This document shows, one piece after another, positions 6,279-12,175 of a stretch of DNA of 12,175 nt. The position numbers were made by a program, and so were the translations under genes. The notes beneath the pieces were generated by a model, which saw nothing but the letters and a program-made list of their open reading frames with translations, did not search any database and was not told where the DNA came from. Every line of letters begins with the position of its first letter. Positions within the stretch are counted from its first letter, which is position 1. This stretch comes from Candidatus Woesearchaeota archaeon (lineage in GTDB: Archaea > Nanobdellota > Nanobdellia > Woesearchaeales > ARS49), in NCBI GenBank assembly GCA_019323135.1, contig JAHWHT010000021.1:1-12175 (forward strand). Reading direction: 5' to 3'.

Positions 6279-6907
6279 AGTTTTATTATTTTACCTACTG
6301 GACCAGGATTCACAAGTTTTGCATTATTCATCTTGTCTTCTTTTCCGGCATTTTCATGTAAATGTCCGCATATTTCCAGTACAATATTTTTATTTTTCTT
6401 GATAAAAGTAGATATTGTTTTATTGCCGCAATATTCCCGCCCGATTTTATCTAATTTTGTTCTGTACGGCGGAGCATGTGTCACTAAAACAACTTTTTTG
6501 CCTTTAATTTTGGGGGTAATTTTCTTGATGAACTTTGCCATCTCTGGATCCTGCCTCAGAAATCCTTCTCCTGTAAATCCAACAAAAGTATAATCCCCTA
6601 TTTTAACTGCTCTCTTGTTTATGTAAACTATATTATCATAAAATGAGCATAATTTTCTCACAAAAGAAGGCGTTTCATGATTTCCAGGTATCACTAATAT
6701 TTTTTTGCCTATTTTACTTATCTTCTGCATTATCTCTTCAAGGTCATGCTCAAACAAAGACATATCTCCTGCGCAAATTATCAAATCTGGTTTTGATTTT
6801 TTTGCTTTTTCTTTTAGTTTTTTAATATATTTTAGTATAGCATAAAAATCAACATAGTCTGGTGATCGCGGTCTTGCGTGCAGGTCTGAGAAGGCAAGTA
6901 TTTTCAT
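6275..6907 (-). CDS. Calcineurin-like metallophosphoesterase
   Basis: A 210-residue phosphoesterase of the Icc/YfcE-type calcineurin-like superfamily, cutting an unknown phosphoester with two metal ions. All five metal-binding blocks are present: SDLH (Asp8, His10), GDMS (Asp48), GNHE (Asn76, His77), THAPP (His144) and GHLH (His182, His184), followed by the typical NPGP turn at 200-203. The small size and lack of a cap domain suggest a cyclic nucleotide, nucleotide or small phosphodiester substrate rather than DNA. The frame opens at a TTG at 6922, but the ATG at 6907 places the first strand (MKILAFSDLH) exactly where the family begins, and a GGAG element nine bases upstream supports it. It starts four bases after the SpoIIM stop and overlaps the MFS start by four bases. 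Confidence 0.9.
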   Translation of the reverse strand: MKILAFSDLHARPRSPDYVDFYAILKYIKKLKEKAKKSKPDLIICAGDMSLFEHDLEEIMQKISKIGKKILVIPGNHETPSFVRKLCSFYDNIVYINKRAVKIGDYTFVGFTGEGFLRQDPEMAKFIKKITPKIKGKKVVLVTHAPPYRTKLDKIGREYCGNKTISTFIKKNKNIVLEICGHLHENAGKEDKMNNAKLVNPGPVGKIIKL

Positions 6908-6911
6908 GTGT

Positions 6912-7763
6912 TTAAACTCCAAAGCTTAGATGTATTATTGTTTGATATGTTGTGAAGTTTTTCAGCACATATGTCTCCACAAGCATTGCCACAACCAGCA
7001 CAAATATTGCAAATAAAAGAACCAAGAGATTTAAACCCAGTATTTTTGCAAATTGTCTTGACACTATGTGTTCTTTAGCCAGGGCATTAGACAAAACAGT
7101 GCCAGATATCACTGCAATGATATAACTGGACATCTCCAGCAAAACATGCGGAAATACGCTCAGCATTATCAGTAAAAACACTATTCCTGTGCTTGCACTT
7201 AAGTTAACCGCAGTTGTCTTAGCCAAATTCCCAAAAACAGTTCCCCATACCGAAGCATTCCATATTATCATATAGATTGAGCCGTTTCCTGCAATTAATG
7301 CTATAATAAAACAAAGCATTAGAACTTGCATATTATGCGAAAATAAATCCCAGAACAGGCTTATAGACCATGTTGCTCCGCCTGCCATCACAGATAACTG
7401 CTGTCTGAATAATTGGTTTGCTGCCAGTTTAGGCAGGAACATTGCAAAAAATGCAAACACAAAAAAGCTCCCAAAAAACATGTAAATATACACTTTGAAT
7501 AAGTTTTTGTTTGATTCAGCCCACTCTTTTAAGCTGAACAGTTCTGAGACTCTTCTATAAACACCAGTCTCAAATACAGTAAATTGATACAAAGAAGGTA
7601 TAAGCAGAGTTGCTGTCATTGCAACTATCACAAGAGCAGGATCATTTGGAAACACCAGCATTGCAAAAAATACACTGAATACAGTCAATGCCATACTTAA
7701 AACAAAAGCATATTTCGGATTCCGTTTTAAGAATTCTAGTGGATATAACTGCTCTAATACCAT
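6912..7763 (-). CDS. SpoIIM/DUF95 family integral membrane protein
   Basis: A 283-residue membrane protein of the SpoIIM (DUF95) family. In Bacillus the family member joins the SpoIIDMP engulfment complex; archaeal members have no such role and are of unknown function. Hydrophobic segments lie near 19-38, 43-60, 91-110, 145-165, 190-205, 210-228 and 241-265. The family signature is visible as HN at 143-144, the AGNGS turn at 158-162, Asn169, and PHVLLEMSS (205-213) matching the conserved PHxxxE. The ATG at 7763 has a GAGGTG ribosome-binding site just upstream; a GTG at 7769 lies inside that site and is less likely. A TATA-like box precedes the gene in a 56-bp gap after the VWA gene, so it may be transcribed both alone and with the AAA+/VWA pair. 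In other genomes SpoIIM proteins also neighbour MoxR ATPases. Confidence 0.85.
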   Translation of the reverse strand: MVLEQLYPLEFLKRNPKYAFVLSMALTVFSVFFAMLVFPNDPALVIVAMTATLLIPSLYQFTVFETGVYRRVSELFSLKEWAESNKNLFKVYIYMFFGSFFVFAFFAMFLPKLAANQLFRQQLSVMAGGATWSISLFWDLFSHNMQVLMLCFIIALIAGNGSIYMIIWNASVWGTVFGNLAKTTAVNLSASTGIVFLLIMLSVFPHVLLEMSSYIIAVISGTVLSNALAKEHIVSRQFAKILGLNLLVLLFAIFVLVVAMLVETYVLKNFTTYQTIIHLSFGV

Positions 7764-7797
7764 TTTCACCTCTTTTGTCTTAGATGGTATTATTTGA

Positions 7798-7808
7798 TTA
7801 TTTAAATG
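7798..7808 (-). promoter_or_regulatory. TATA-like box before the SpoIIM gene
   Basis: On the - strand CATTTAAATAA is centred near 7803, predicting a start near 7777 and a 14-base leader that carries the GAGGTG ribosome-binding site (7772-7767). It suggests an internal promoter within the MoxR-VWA-SpoIIM-phosphoesterase-MFS cluster. Confidence 0.4.
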
Positions 7809-7819
7809 TTTCTGCAGAC

Positions 7820-9022
7820 TTATCGCACGGCATAATAATCCTCTAGAACTAACTTATCTAATTTATGTAGATCTCGAACCACATAAAATCTTCCATCCCC
7901 TAAATCTGCAATAGTCTTGGCTAGTTTTTCTCCTTTTTCATCTAGTTTTATTCCAATTACAGAAATTGTTATTCCTGCAGATCTTGCCATTGACACTGCC
8001 TGTAGTGTTTCTTCTTCAGGTTCTTTGCCCACTGTAGGAAGAGCGTCAGTCAAAATAACTAAATGATTTGTTACATCGCCTGATGGAAACAGTTCTATTG
8101 ATTTTTTAATCAGTTCAACAAAATCTGTCTGCCTTGAAGCTTTAACTCTGGTTATTTTATTAAGCAAAAATCCAAAATCATCTGTTGGTTCTACAAAATC
8201 AGTTACCTCTGTCCCAAATACAACTAAGCCAACTTTGTCTTTATCATTAATTGCTTTATACGCAAGTGCAACTCCTGCTTTTTTGCACATTGCAATTTTA
8301 TCTCCTTTCATAGATGCAGAGCTATCAAATCCATATATCATATTCACTGCGCCTTTGCTCTGTCTCTGCGCTGTTTTCAAATCAGAACTATCAAGCTTGC
8401 TATGCCCTCTTTTTATGGCAGTCTTGATCGACTTGCGCAGATTAACATCTTTATATCGGTCTCCTTTTTTGAAATCTCTGAAATCGGATTTTTCACCATA
8501 ATGCGAGATTCGTTTATGCACTTTCTCTCCAATTGCCCCTCGCGGAATTATTTTGTCAAGCTCTTCTATATATAGTATCAAAGATGCCAATTCTATCCCT
8601 TTTTCAGTAATCTCGCCTCGTCCACCTAAAAGATTCTGGTTTTTCAGCCGATCCAGGTTTGCCTCAAGCTGTTTCTTAAGTTCTTTCTGAAACTCAGGTA
8701 TGCCCATATTTTTTTCTAAGTAATCTGGCTCATATCCAGTAAGCAGTCGCAGCAATTTTTCCCCGAATATTTGTTTTGCTAAAGAATAATTTTTGACTAG
8801 TTTATCAAAAAGCATATTTGGTGTAAACGCACTGATGTTTCTATTGGTTGCTTCTTCAATTATTTTACCATCATCTATTGTTTGCTGATCATGCTGTAAT
8901 ACAGAATGCATTAATTTATCTTCAACCAGCTGCATCCGCAGGTTTCCTTCAGCCTCTTCGGCTTTTGAGAATTCATTTACTTCTTGTTCATCTGTGTCAT
9001 CTGTGCTAAAGACAACCACCAC
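7820..9022 (-). CDS. VWA-domain protein with ChlD/DUF58-like features
   Basis: Partner protein of the upstream AAA+ ATPase, of the ChlD-like (COG1240) group. The C-terminal von Willebrand A domain (about 225-400) has a complete MIDAS: DSSAS (Asp233, Ser235, Ser237), Thr299 in RQTD, and Asp326 in LTDALPT; it should bind Mg2+ and a protein ligand. Before it, FRDFKKGDRYKDVNLRKSI (181-199) resembles the 'R.Y..GD..R.I.W..S' signature of DUF58. The N-terminal half is helical and starts with an acidic stretch (STDDTDEQEVNE). The start is uncertain: the frame opens at a TTG (9073), but the GTG at 9022, giving a 17-base overlap with the AAA+ gene and 400 residues, is preferred; GTG at 9019 is also possible. 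No signal peptide or membrane helix is seen, so it is probably cytoplasmic, coupling ATPase activity to a target. Confidence 0.85.
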   Translation of the reverse strand: MVVVFSTDDTDEQEVNEFSKAEEAEGNLRMQLVEDKLMHSVLQHDQQTIDDGKIIEEATNRNISAFTPNMLFDKLVKNYSLAKQIFGEKLLRLLTGYEPDYLEKNMGIPEFQKELKKQLEANLDRLKNQNLLGGRGEITEKGIELASLILYIEELDKIIPRGAIGEKVHKRISHYGEKSDFRDFKKGDRYKDVNLRKSIKTAIKRGHSKLDSSDLKTAQRQSKGAVNMIYGFDSSASMKGDKIAMCKKAGVALAYKAINDKDKVGLVVFGTEVTDFVEPTDDFGFLLNKITRVKASRQTDFVELIKKSIELFPSGDVTNHLVILTDALPTVGKEPEEETLQAVSMARSAGITISVIGIKLDEKGEKLAKTIADLGDGRFYVVRDLHKLDKLVLEDYYAVR

Positions 9023-10028
9023 TTTCGCCAAGTTCTTTATGTTCAGAACAAAAGGATTTAAACTCGTCTTCAAGGAAATCTTCTGCAGTCTTCAGATATT
9101 TTACAGAAGGTTTTAGCTCAATTCTATGAGATAATACAGATATTACTGCTTTTGCAATATCTTCTGCATTTACTTTTTTGCGTCCAGCCAATATAGTATT
9201 TGCTTGCGCTCTTTCATATAAACCAATAGATGCTCGAACACTAGGTTTTTTTAATATGTCTGGATGTTCTCTCAATAATCTAATAAAATTTATTGTCAAT
9301 CCTAACAAACCATCTGGAAACACTACTTCGATTTTTTTGCCTTTACTAAGCACTATTTTTTCTTCAGTTTTTATTTTTCCAGGATAAGTCATATGAATCG
9401 CATCAAATCTATCCAAAAATACATCTGACAATTTTTCTGTTGCAGCGGTTTCCTCCGGATTCATTGTTCCGATAAAAATAAAATTAGCAGGCAAATCAAC
9501 AGTGTAAGAACCAATTGTAGCTCTGCCCTCTTGCAGTACCTGTAATAATGCGTTTTGCAATTTTTCAGGGCATCTGTTTACTTCATCAAAAAATAATATT
9601 CCATTATTGGCTTTGAATATTTTCCCAGGAGTAAATGCTTCAAGCGAAGCAGGTCCAAACTTTAATGCCTTGATTGGATCAATATCTCCCAATATATCTT
9701 CGACATTCAAATCAGGGCTTCCCTGCAGTCTAACCAACCGCTCTGTTCCTTTTATTTTCTTGGTTTTTGGTTTGCTAGTTTTGCAGCTCGGGCACAGTGG
9801 TTCTTTTGGATCGCAATTATACGGACAGTCATTCACCACTATTTCTGGCAATAAGGATGCAACATTATTTGCAATAGTTGTCTTGCCAACTCCTGGCGGA
9901 CCGATTATCAAAACATGTCTGTCCATAAGCAATGCAGATTTAATTTGATCCTTAGTACTATTTTGTCCAAGAATCTCAGTAAATGGATCTTTGCCAACGA
10001 ATTTTTCTTTGAAATTATTCTTAATCAT
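9006..10028 (-). CDS. MoxR/ChlI-type AAA+ ATPase with four-cysteine insert
   Basis: An AAA+ ATPase of the magnesium-chelatase ChlI / MoxR helix-2-insert clade (COG1239-like), 340 residues. Walker A is GPPGVGKT (43-50), Walker B ILFFDE (144-149), sensor 1 Asn190 in GTMNPEE, arginine finger Arg207 in LDRFD, and sensor 2 Arg265 in KPSVRAS. Between Walker A and the ILGDIDP segment lies an insert with Cys68, Cys72, Cys79 and Cys82 followed by a Lys-rich loop, probably a zinc-binding knuckle. The ATG at 10028 follows a TATA box at the right spacing; a GTG at 10046 would start upstream of family sequence. With the overlapping VWA gene it forms a ChlI-ChlD-like pair. No ChlH/CobN subunit is in the window, so a chaperone or metal-insertion role on another target is likelier than Mg-chelation. 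Confidence 0.9.
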   Translation of the reverse strand: MIKNNFKEKFVGKDPFTEILGQNSTKDQIKSALLMDRHVLIIGPPGVGKTTIANNVASLLPEIVVNDCPYNCDPKEPLCPSCKTSKPKTKKIKGTERLVRLQGSPDLNVEDILGDIDPIKALKFGPASLEAFTPGKIFKANNGILFFDEVNRCPEKLQNALLQVLQEGRATIGSYTVDLPANFIFIGTMNPEETAATEKLSDVFLDRFDAIHMTYPGKIKTEEKIVLSKGKKIEVVFPDGLLGLTINFIRLLREHPDILKKPSVRASIGLYERAQANTILAGRKKVNAEDIAKAVISVLSHRIELKPSVKYLKTAEDFLEDEFKSFCSEHKELGESGGCL

Positions 10029-10052
10029 GTTGATTTTATATATCACCGAAAG

Positions 10053-10061
10053 TATATAAAG
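10053..10061 (-). promoter_or_regulatory. TATA box for the AAA+ ATPase operon
   Basis: On the - strand CTTTATATA is centred near 10057, predicting a start at about 10031, three bases before the ATG at 10028. It is the main promoter expected for the AAA+/VWA genes and supports that ATG. A GGTGAT a dozen bases before the ATG could bind the ribosome only if transcription begins further upstream. Confidence 0.55.
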
Positions 10062-10098
10062 TTATCTATAGAGTATTTTTCGCCATCCTCGAGTATAA

Positions 10099-10139
10099 CA
10101 CAAAATTGCTGAATAGACACATCACTTAGCAATTTTGTG
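10099..10139. repeat. Perfect 12-bp inverted repeat with 17-base loop
   Basis: CACAAAATTGCT (10099-10110) is the exact reverse complement of AGCAATTTTGTG (10128-10139), separated by 17 bases. It lies between the end of the H1-like gene and the promoter of the AAA+ gene, upstream of the TATA box at 10053-10061. It could form an RNA hairpin, act as an operator, or be part of a small untranslated RNA. No frame of useful length crosses it. Confidence 0.8.
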
Positions 10140-10141
10140 GA

Positions 10142-10169
10142 ATAGAAAATTTAAGCAAAAATTTTCTAT
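10142..10169. repeat. Perfect 11-bp inverted repeat with 6-base loop
   Basis: ATAGAAAATTT (10142-10152) pairs exactly with AAATTTTCTAT (10159-10169) around the six-base loop AAGCAA. It begins two bases after the neighbouring 12-bp repeat, so the two form adjacent potential hairpins. The stem is almost all A/T and would be weak in RNA, which fits a protein-binding DNA site at least as well as a terminator. Confidence 0.75.
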
Positions 10170-10212
10170 AAACCAAACTTTAAATAGTTAAAAGTTTTAA
10201 TAATATATAGAG

Positions 10213-10219
10213 AAAAAAA
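10213..10219 (-). terminator. T7 tract after the H1-like gene
   Basis: Seven T's on the - strand, about 15 bases after the stop of the H1-like gene (10234-10236), a plausible archaeal terminator for the UbiB-H1-like unit. It would separate that unit from the hairpin region and the AAA+ operon. Confidence 0.45.
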
Positions 10220-10233
10220 GACAATAATAAGGA

Positions 10234-10542
10234 TTATCTTTTCTTTTTCTTAACCTTTCTCTTAACTTTTCTTTTAACCTTTCTTTTAGTCTTTTTCGCT
10301 TTCTTCTTGACTTTCTTAGCTGCAACTTTTGTTGCTTTTTTCATCTCTGCCATCAAGATTTTGCTCATTACAGCAGTATACTTCTTTGTTTCTACCACTA
10401 ATCTCTTTGCTACTTTCTTGACTTCTTTATGATCTTTGCTTTTCATCAATCTCTTGACTTCTTTCGCAGTCTCTTTTTTAGCGTATTTTGCTATTTTTAC
10501 AGGCACTTTTGCCATTTTTTTCAAAGTTTCTTTTTTGCTCAT
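10234..10542 (-). CDS. Lysine-rich histone H1-like basic protein, 102 aa
   Basis: A very basic protein: 40 Lys and 6 Arg in 102 residues. The first two thirds (1-72) look helical with scattered acidic and hydrophobic residues (for example KEVKKVAKRLVVETKKYTAV), and the last 25-30 residues are an almost pure Lys/Arg/Val/Ala tail with three KRKV repeats, ending KKKKR. This composition is like histone H1-type tails of bacteria and chromatin proteins, so DNA or RNA binding is inferred; it is not an archaeal histone fold. The ATG at 10542 has a perfect AGGAGGT ribosome-binding site (six-base spacing) formed by the last codons and stop of the UbiB gene, so its translation should be tied to UbiB. 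The tail repeats are low complexity and may vary in number between strains. It could also be a ribosome-associated or nucleoid protein. Confidence 0.8.
   Translation of the reverse strand: MSKKETLKKMAKVPVKIAKYAKKETAKEVKRLMKSKDHKEVKKVAKRLVVETKKYTAVMSKILMAEMKKATKVAAKKVKKKAKKTKRKVKRKVKRKVKKKKR
10252..10287 (-). repeat. Three 12-bp tandem repeats encoding KRKV
   Basis: Three consecutive 12-bp units (10252-10263, 10264-10275, 10276-10287), differing from each other at one to three positions, each encode Lys-Arg-Lys-Val in the tail of the H1-like protein. Replication slippage could change their number without breaking the frame. Confidence 0.7.
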
Positions 10543-10546
10543 TGTT

Positions 10547-12175
10547 CTACCTCCTTTTAATCAAGCCATACGGCAAGAATTTTTCGCGTATCATAGATCC
10601 AGTTAATACTCCAATAAGCATTACTGCAAATGTTAATGCAAATATTGAAAATATAGAATATCCAAATAATTTGGGCTTCAACTCTATTAACATTGCTCCA
10701 GACAAAAGCAAGGCAGCTGCAAGTATAGCATATGCTAATTTATTGCTCCCAAATCCAATTGATCTCCCTAAATGTCCTATATCTGTATCACTAATATCTA
10801 ACTTAATTGGTTCTCTTTTGAATTTTTCAAGTAAATCAACAGCTCTTTCAGGTATTTCAGATAAAGAATCTCCTGCCTGCATAGATTTTTTCAAGAATCT
10901 TTTAATCACTGCAGATGGTCTTGCCTCTTTTTTTAGAATCTGAACTATTTTGGGTTTGGCATATTCAACAAAATTAAATTGAGGATCCAGCTGAACACAA
11001 GTTCCCTCTGCTGTAACTAATGCTTTTGCAAAAAGTACTAAATCAGGAGGCATTCGAATATAATTTTTTATGCAGATATTAAACAATCTGTGCAGTACAT
11101 GTGTTGCGCGCATACTGCTTGCAGAACTCCACTGTCTGATTACATTATCTACTGCCAACTCAAATGATTCTATGTTTGTCTGCTCTGTAGGCATTCCTAT
11201 TTTCAGAAGTATTCTGCTGACCTCTCGAGAGTTTTGATTCACCATTGCCACTATCATATCTATAGTGTGCTGTTTAAGTGCAGCATCTAATCTCCCGATT
11301 ATTCCAAAATCCAACAGGGCTATTTTTCGCCCAGGTAAAATTAATATGTTTCCAGGATGCAAATCTGCATGAAACAATCCTTTCTGAAGAACTTGAGTAA
11401 ATACTGCATCAGATAAGTTTTTTATTATCTCTTTTTTAGCTTTAGCAGATATGTCATCTTTTATTTCAGCCAATTTAGTTCCATGAATATAATCCATAAC
11501 TAAAATTTTGTTTGTTGTATATTTTGGATATATCTTAGGCACTACAAATTGTTTGTTTCGTTTGAATATGTCATAGAATTGTTCTATATGGTCTGCTTCA
11601 ATAACAAAATTAAGTTCTTCTTTGGTATATCTCTCAAATTCCTTGATTATCAGCAAAGGCGATACTGTGCTATTCTTAAAATATTTGTCCACTTTGTGTG
11701 CAAGATAATATAATATTTGTATATCTGATTCAAATTGTTTTCTTACATGCGGCCTCTGTATTTTTACCACAACTTTTTTCCCGTCCTTCAAAACTGCTCT
11801 ATGCACCTGTGAAATTGAAGCACTCCCAATCGGCGTTTTATCAAAACTTTTGAATATTTTTTTGAGTGGCGCGCCCAATTCATCTTCAATTTCTTTTCTT
11901 GCAGTTTCATACCTGAATGCAGGCATTTTATCGAGCAATTTAGAGAATTCATCACAGTATTCTTGAGGAACTAAATCAGGTCTCAAGCTAAGCAGCTGCC
12001 CTAATTTTACATATGCTCCCCCTAATTCCTCCATAGACTTGCGCAGTCTTACAGGAATAGAATCTCCTTTTTCATAATTTTTGATTCGTTTGTGAAAAGG
12101 AAGATGCCATTTTAATCCATACTCTTGAATAAAATATCCTAATCCTTGTTTTGCAAGTACATTAATTACTTTAGA
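10547..12175 (-). CDS. UbiB/ABC1 (ADCK) family atypical kinase, N-terminus outside window
   Basis: An atypical kinase-like ATPase of the UbiB/ABC1/ADCK family. The frame is open to the right window edge, giving 542 residues; the first visible residues (VINVLAKQGLGYF) resemble the family's N-terminal helix, so few residues are missing. The Met at 12034 is internal. Landmarks in visible numbering: the KxGQ motif in YVKLGQLLSLRPD (about 56-67), the loop GSASISQ (117-123) replacing a kinase glycine-rich loop, the nucleotide-binding lysine in VVVKIQRP (Lys138), the catalytic loop HADLHPGN (269-276) and the DFG motif (289-291). Two membrane helices near 479-498 and 506-527 anchor the C-terminus, as in UbiB. 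In bacteria and mitochondria the family supports quinone synthesis; no quinone gene is visible here, so the lipid target is unknown. Its final codons, AGG AGG TAG, double as the ribosome-binding site of the H1-like gene. Confidence 0.93.
   Translation of the reverse strand, partial: SKVINVLAKQGLGYFIQEYGLKWHLPFHKRIKNYEKGDSIPVRLRKSMEELGGAYVKLGQLLSLRPDLVPQEYCDEFSKLLDKMPAFRYETARKEIEDELGAPLKKIFKSFDKTPIGSASISQVHRAVLKDGKKVVVKIQRPHVRKQFESDIQILYYLAHKVDKYFKNSTVSPLLIIKEFERYTKEELNFVIEADHIEQFYDIFKRNKQFVVPKIYPKYTTNKILVMDYIHGTKLAEIKDDISAKAKKEIIKNLSDAVFTQVLQKGLFHADLHPGNILILPGRKIALLDFGIIGRLDAALKQHTIDMIVAMVNQNSREVSRILLKIGMPTEQTNIESFELAVDNVIRQWSSASSMRATHVLHRLFNICIKNYIRMPPDLVLFAKALVTAEGTCVQLDPQFNFVEYAKPKIVQILKKEARPSAVIKRFLKKSMQAGDSLSEIPERAVDLLEKFKREPIKLDISDTDIGHLGRSIGFGSNKLAYAILAAALLLSGAMLIELKPKLFGYSIFSIFALTFAVMLIGVLTGSMIREKFLPYGLIKRR
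10549..10555 (-). promoter_or_regulatory. Shine-Dalgarno inside the UbiB stop region
   Basis: AGGAGGT on the - strand, six bases before the ATG of the H1-like gene, is made of the two last Arg codons and the first base of the stop of the UbiB gene. The ribosome finishing UbiB would end on the binding site of the next gene, a layout typical of translational coupling. Confidence 0.75.

Noticed and set aside
9607..9948. 113-codon + strand frame within the AAA+ gene
   Set aside because: It covers the Walker motifs of the real gene on the other strand and shows no protein-like signature of its own.
9006..10028. Functional magnesium chelatase for chlorophyll
   Set aside because: ChlI/ChlD-like pairs are common in organisms without chlorophyll, and no ChlH/CobN or porphyrin gene is present in the window.
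10099..10169. CRISPR array or C/D-box small RNA
   Set aside because: The two inverted repeats are different sequences and not regularly spaced copies. A GTGATGT resembling a C box is present on the - strand, but no matching D box (CTGA) is placed to form a kink-turn.
10142..10169. Bacterial-type intrinsic terminator
   Set aside because: The stem is almost all A/T and is not followed by a clean T-run in either direction. The T7 tract at 10213-10219 is the better terminator candidate.
10488..10943. 151-codon + strand frame antisense to UbiB and the H1-like gene
   Set aside because: It lies over two well-supported - strand genes, has no recognisable domain, and its composition is what the complement of a hydrophobic C-terminus gives.

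Overview
The window looks like a piece of an AT-rich archaeal chromosome, most likely from a small-genome DPANN lineage (Woesearchaeota/Pacearchaeota-like). The archaeal call rests on a TFS-type transcription cleavage factor, a NucS/EndoMS mismatch endonuclease, a TYW1-type wyosine synthase with the archaeal cysteine pattern, and TATA-like boxes placed about 26 bases before start codons (leaderless or nearly leaderless transcripts). The DPANN call is an inference from gene content, very tight packing and short proteins. No marker gene in the window settles it.

Left part (1-1423, + strand): the 3' end of tfs, overlapped by a DUF167/YggU-type small protein; a 77-aa unknown with its own TATA box; and a Nudix-fold hydrolase (COG4112-like). 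Next, on the - strand (1377-2577), nucS is followed by a 149-aa unknown whose Shine-Dalgarno overlaps the nucS stop. Divergent from nucS is thymidylate kinase (tmk, 2686-3315). Tmk is followed by a probable 45-aa small gene on the - strand (3312-3449) and a 160-aa unknown (3523-4005). The 160-aa gene is divergent from TYW1 (4058-4987) across a 52-bp gap with one central AT-rich element that can serve both directions.

Right part (4974-12175, all - strand, read from right to left): a UbiB/ABC1-type atypical kinase (N-terminus outside the window) is coupled to a 102-aa extremely lysine-rich histone-H1-like protein. A 205-bp gap follows with a T7 tract, two perfect inverted repeats and a TATA box. 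Then come a MoxR/ChlI-type AAA+ ATPase with a four-cysteine insert, a VWA (MIDAS) protein with a DUF58-like stretch, a SpoIIM/DUF95 membrane protein, a calcineurin-like phosphoesterase and an MFS transporter. The AAA+ and VWA genes overlap, as do the phosphoesterase and MFS genes, and SpoIIM and the phosphoesterase are 4 bp apart.

The most system-like part is the AAA+/VWA/SpoIIM trio. It resembles the MoxR-DUF58/VWA-SpoIIM neighbourhoods of bacteria and other archaea: a probable ATP-driven chaperone or metal-insertion pair acting with a membrane protein, target unknown. The other genes are housekeeping: transcript cleavage, dTTP supply, mismatch repair and tRNA modification. I saw no tRNA, rRNA, CRISPR array, insertion sequence or prophage gene. 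Gaps over about 200 bp are 3316-3522, which holds the small ORF, and 10029-10233, which holds the hairpins; no gene-free stretch exceeds 300 bp.
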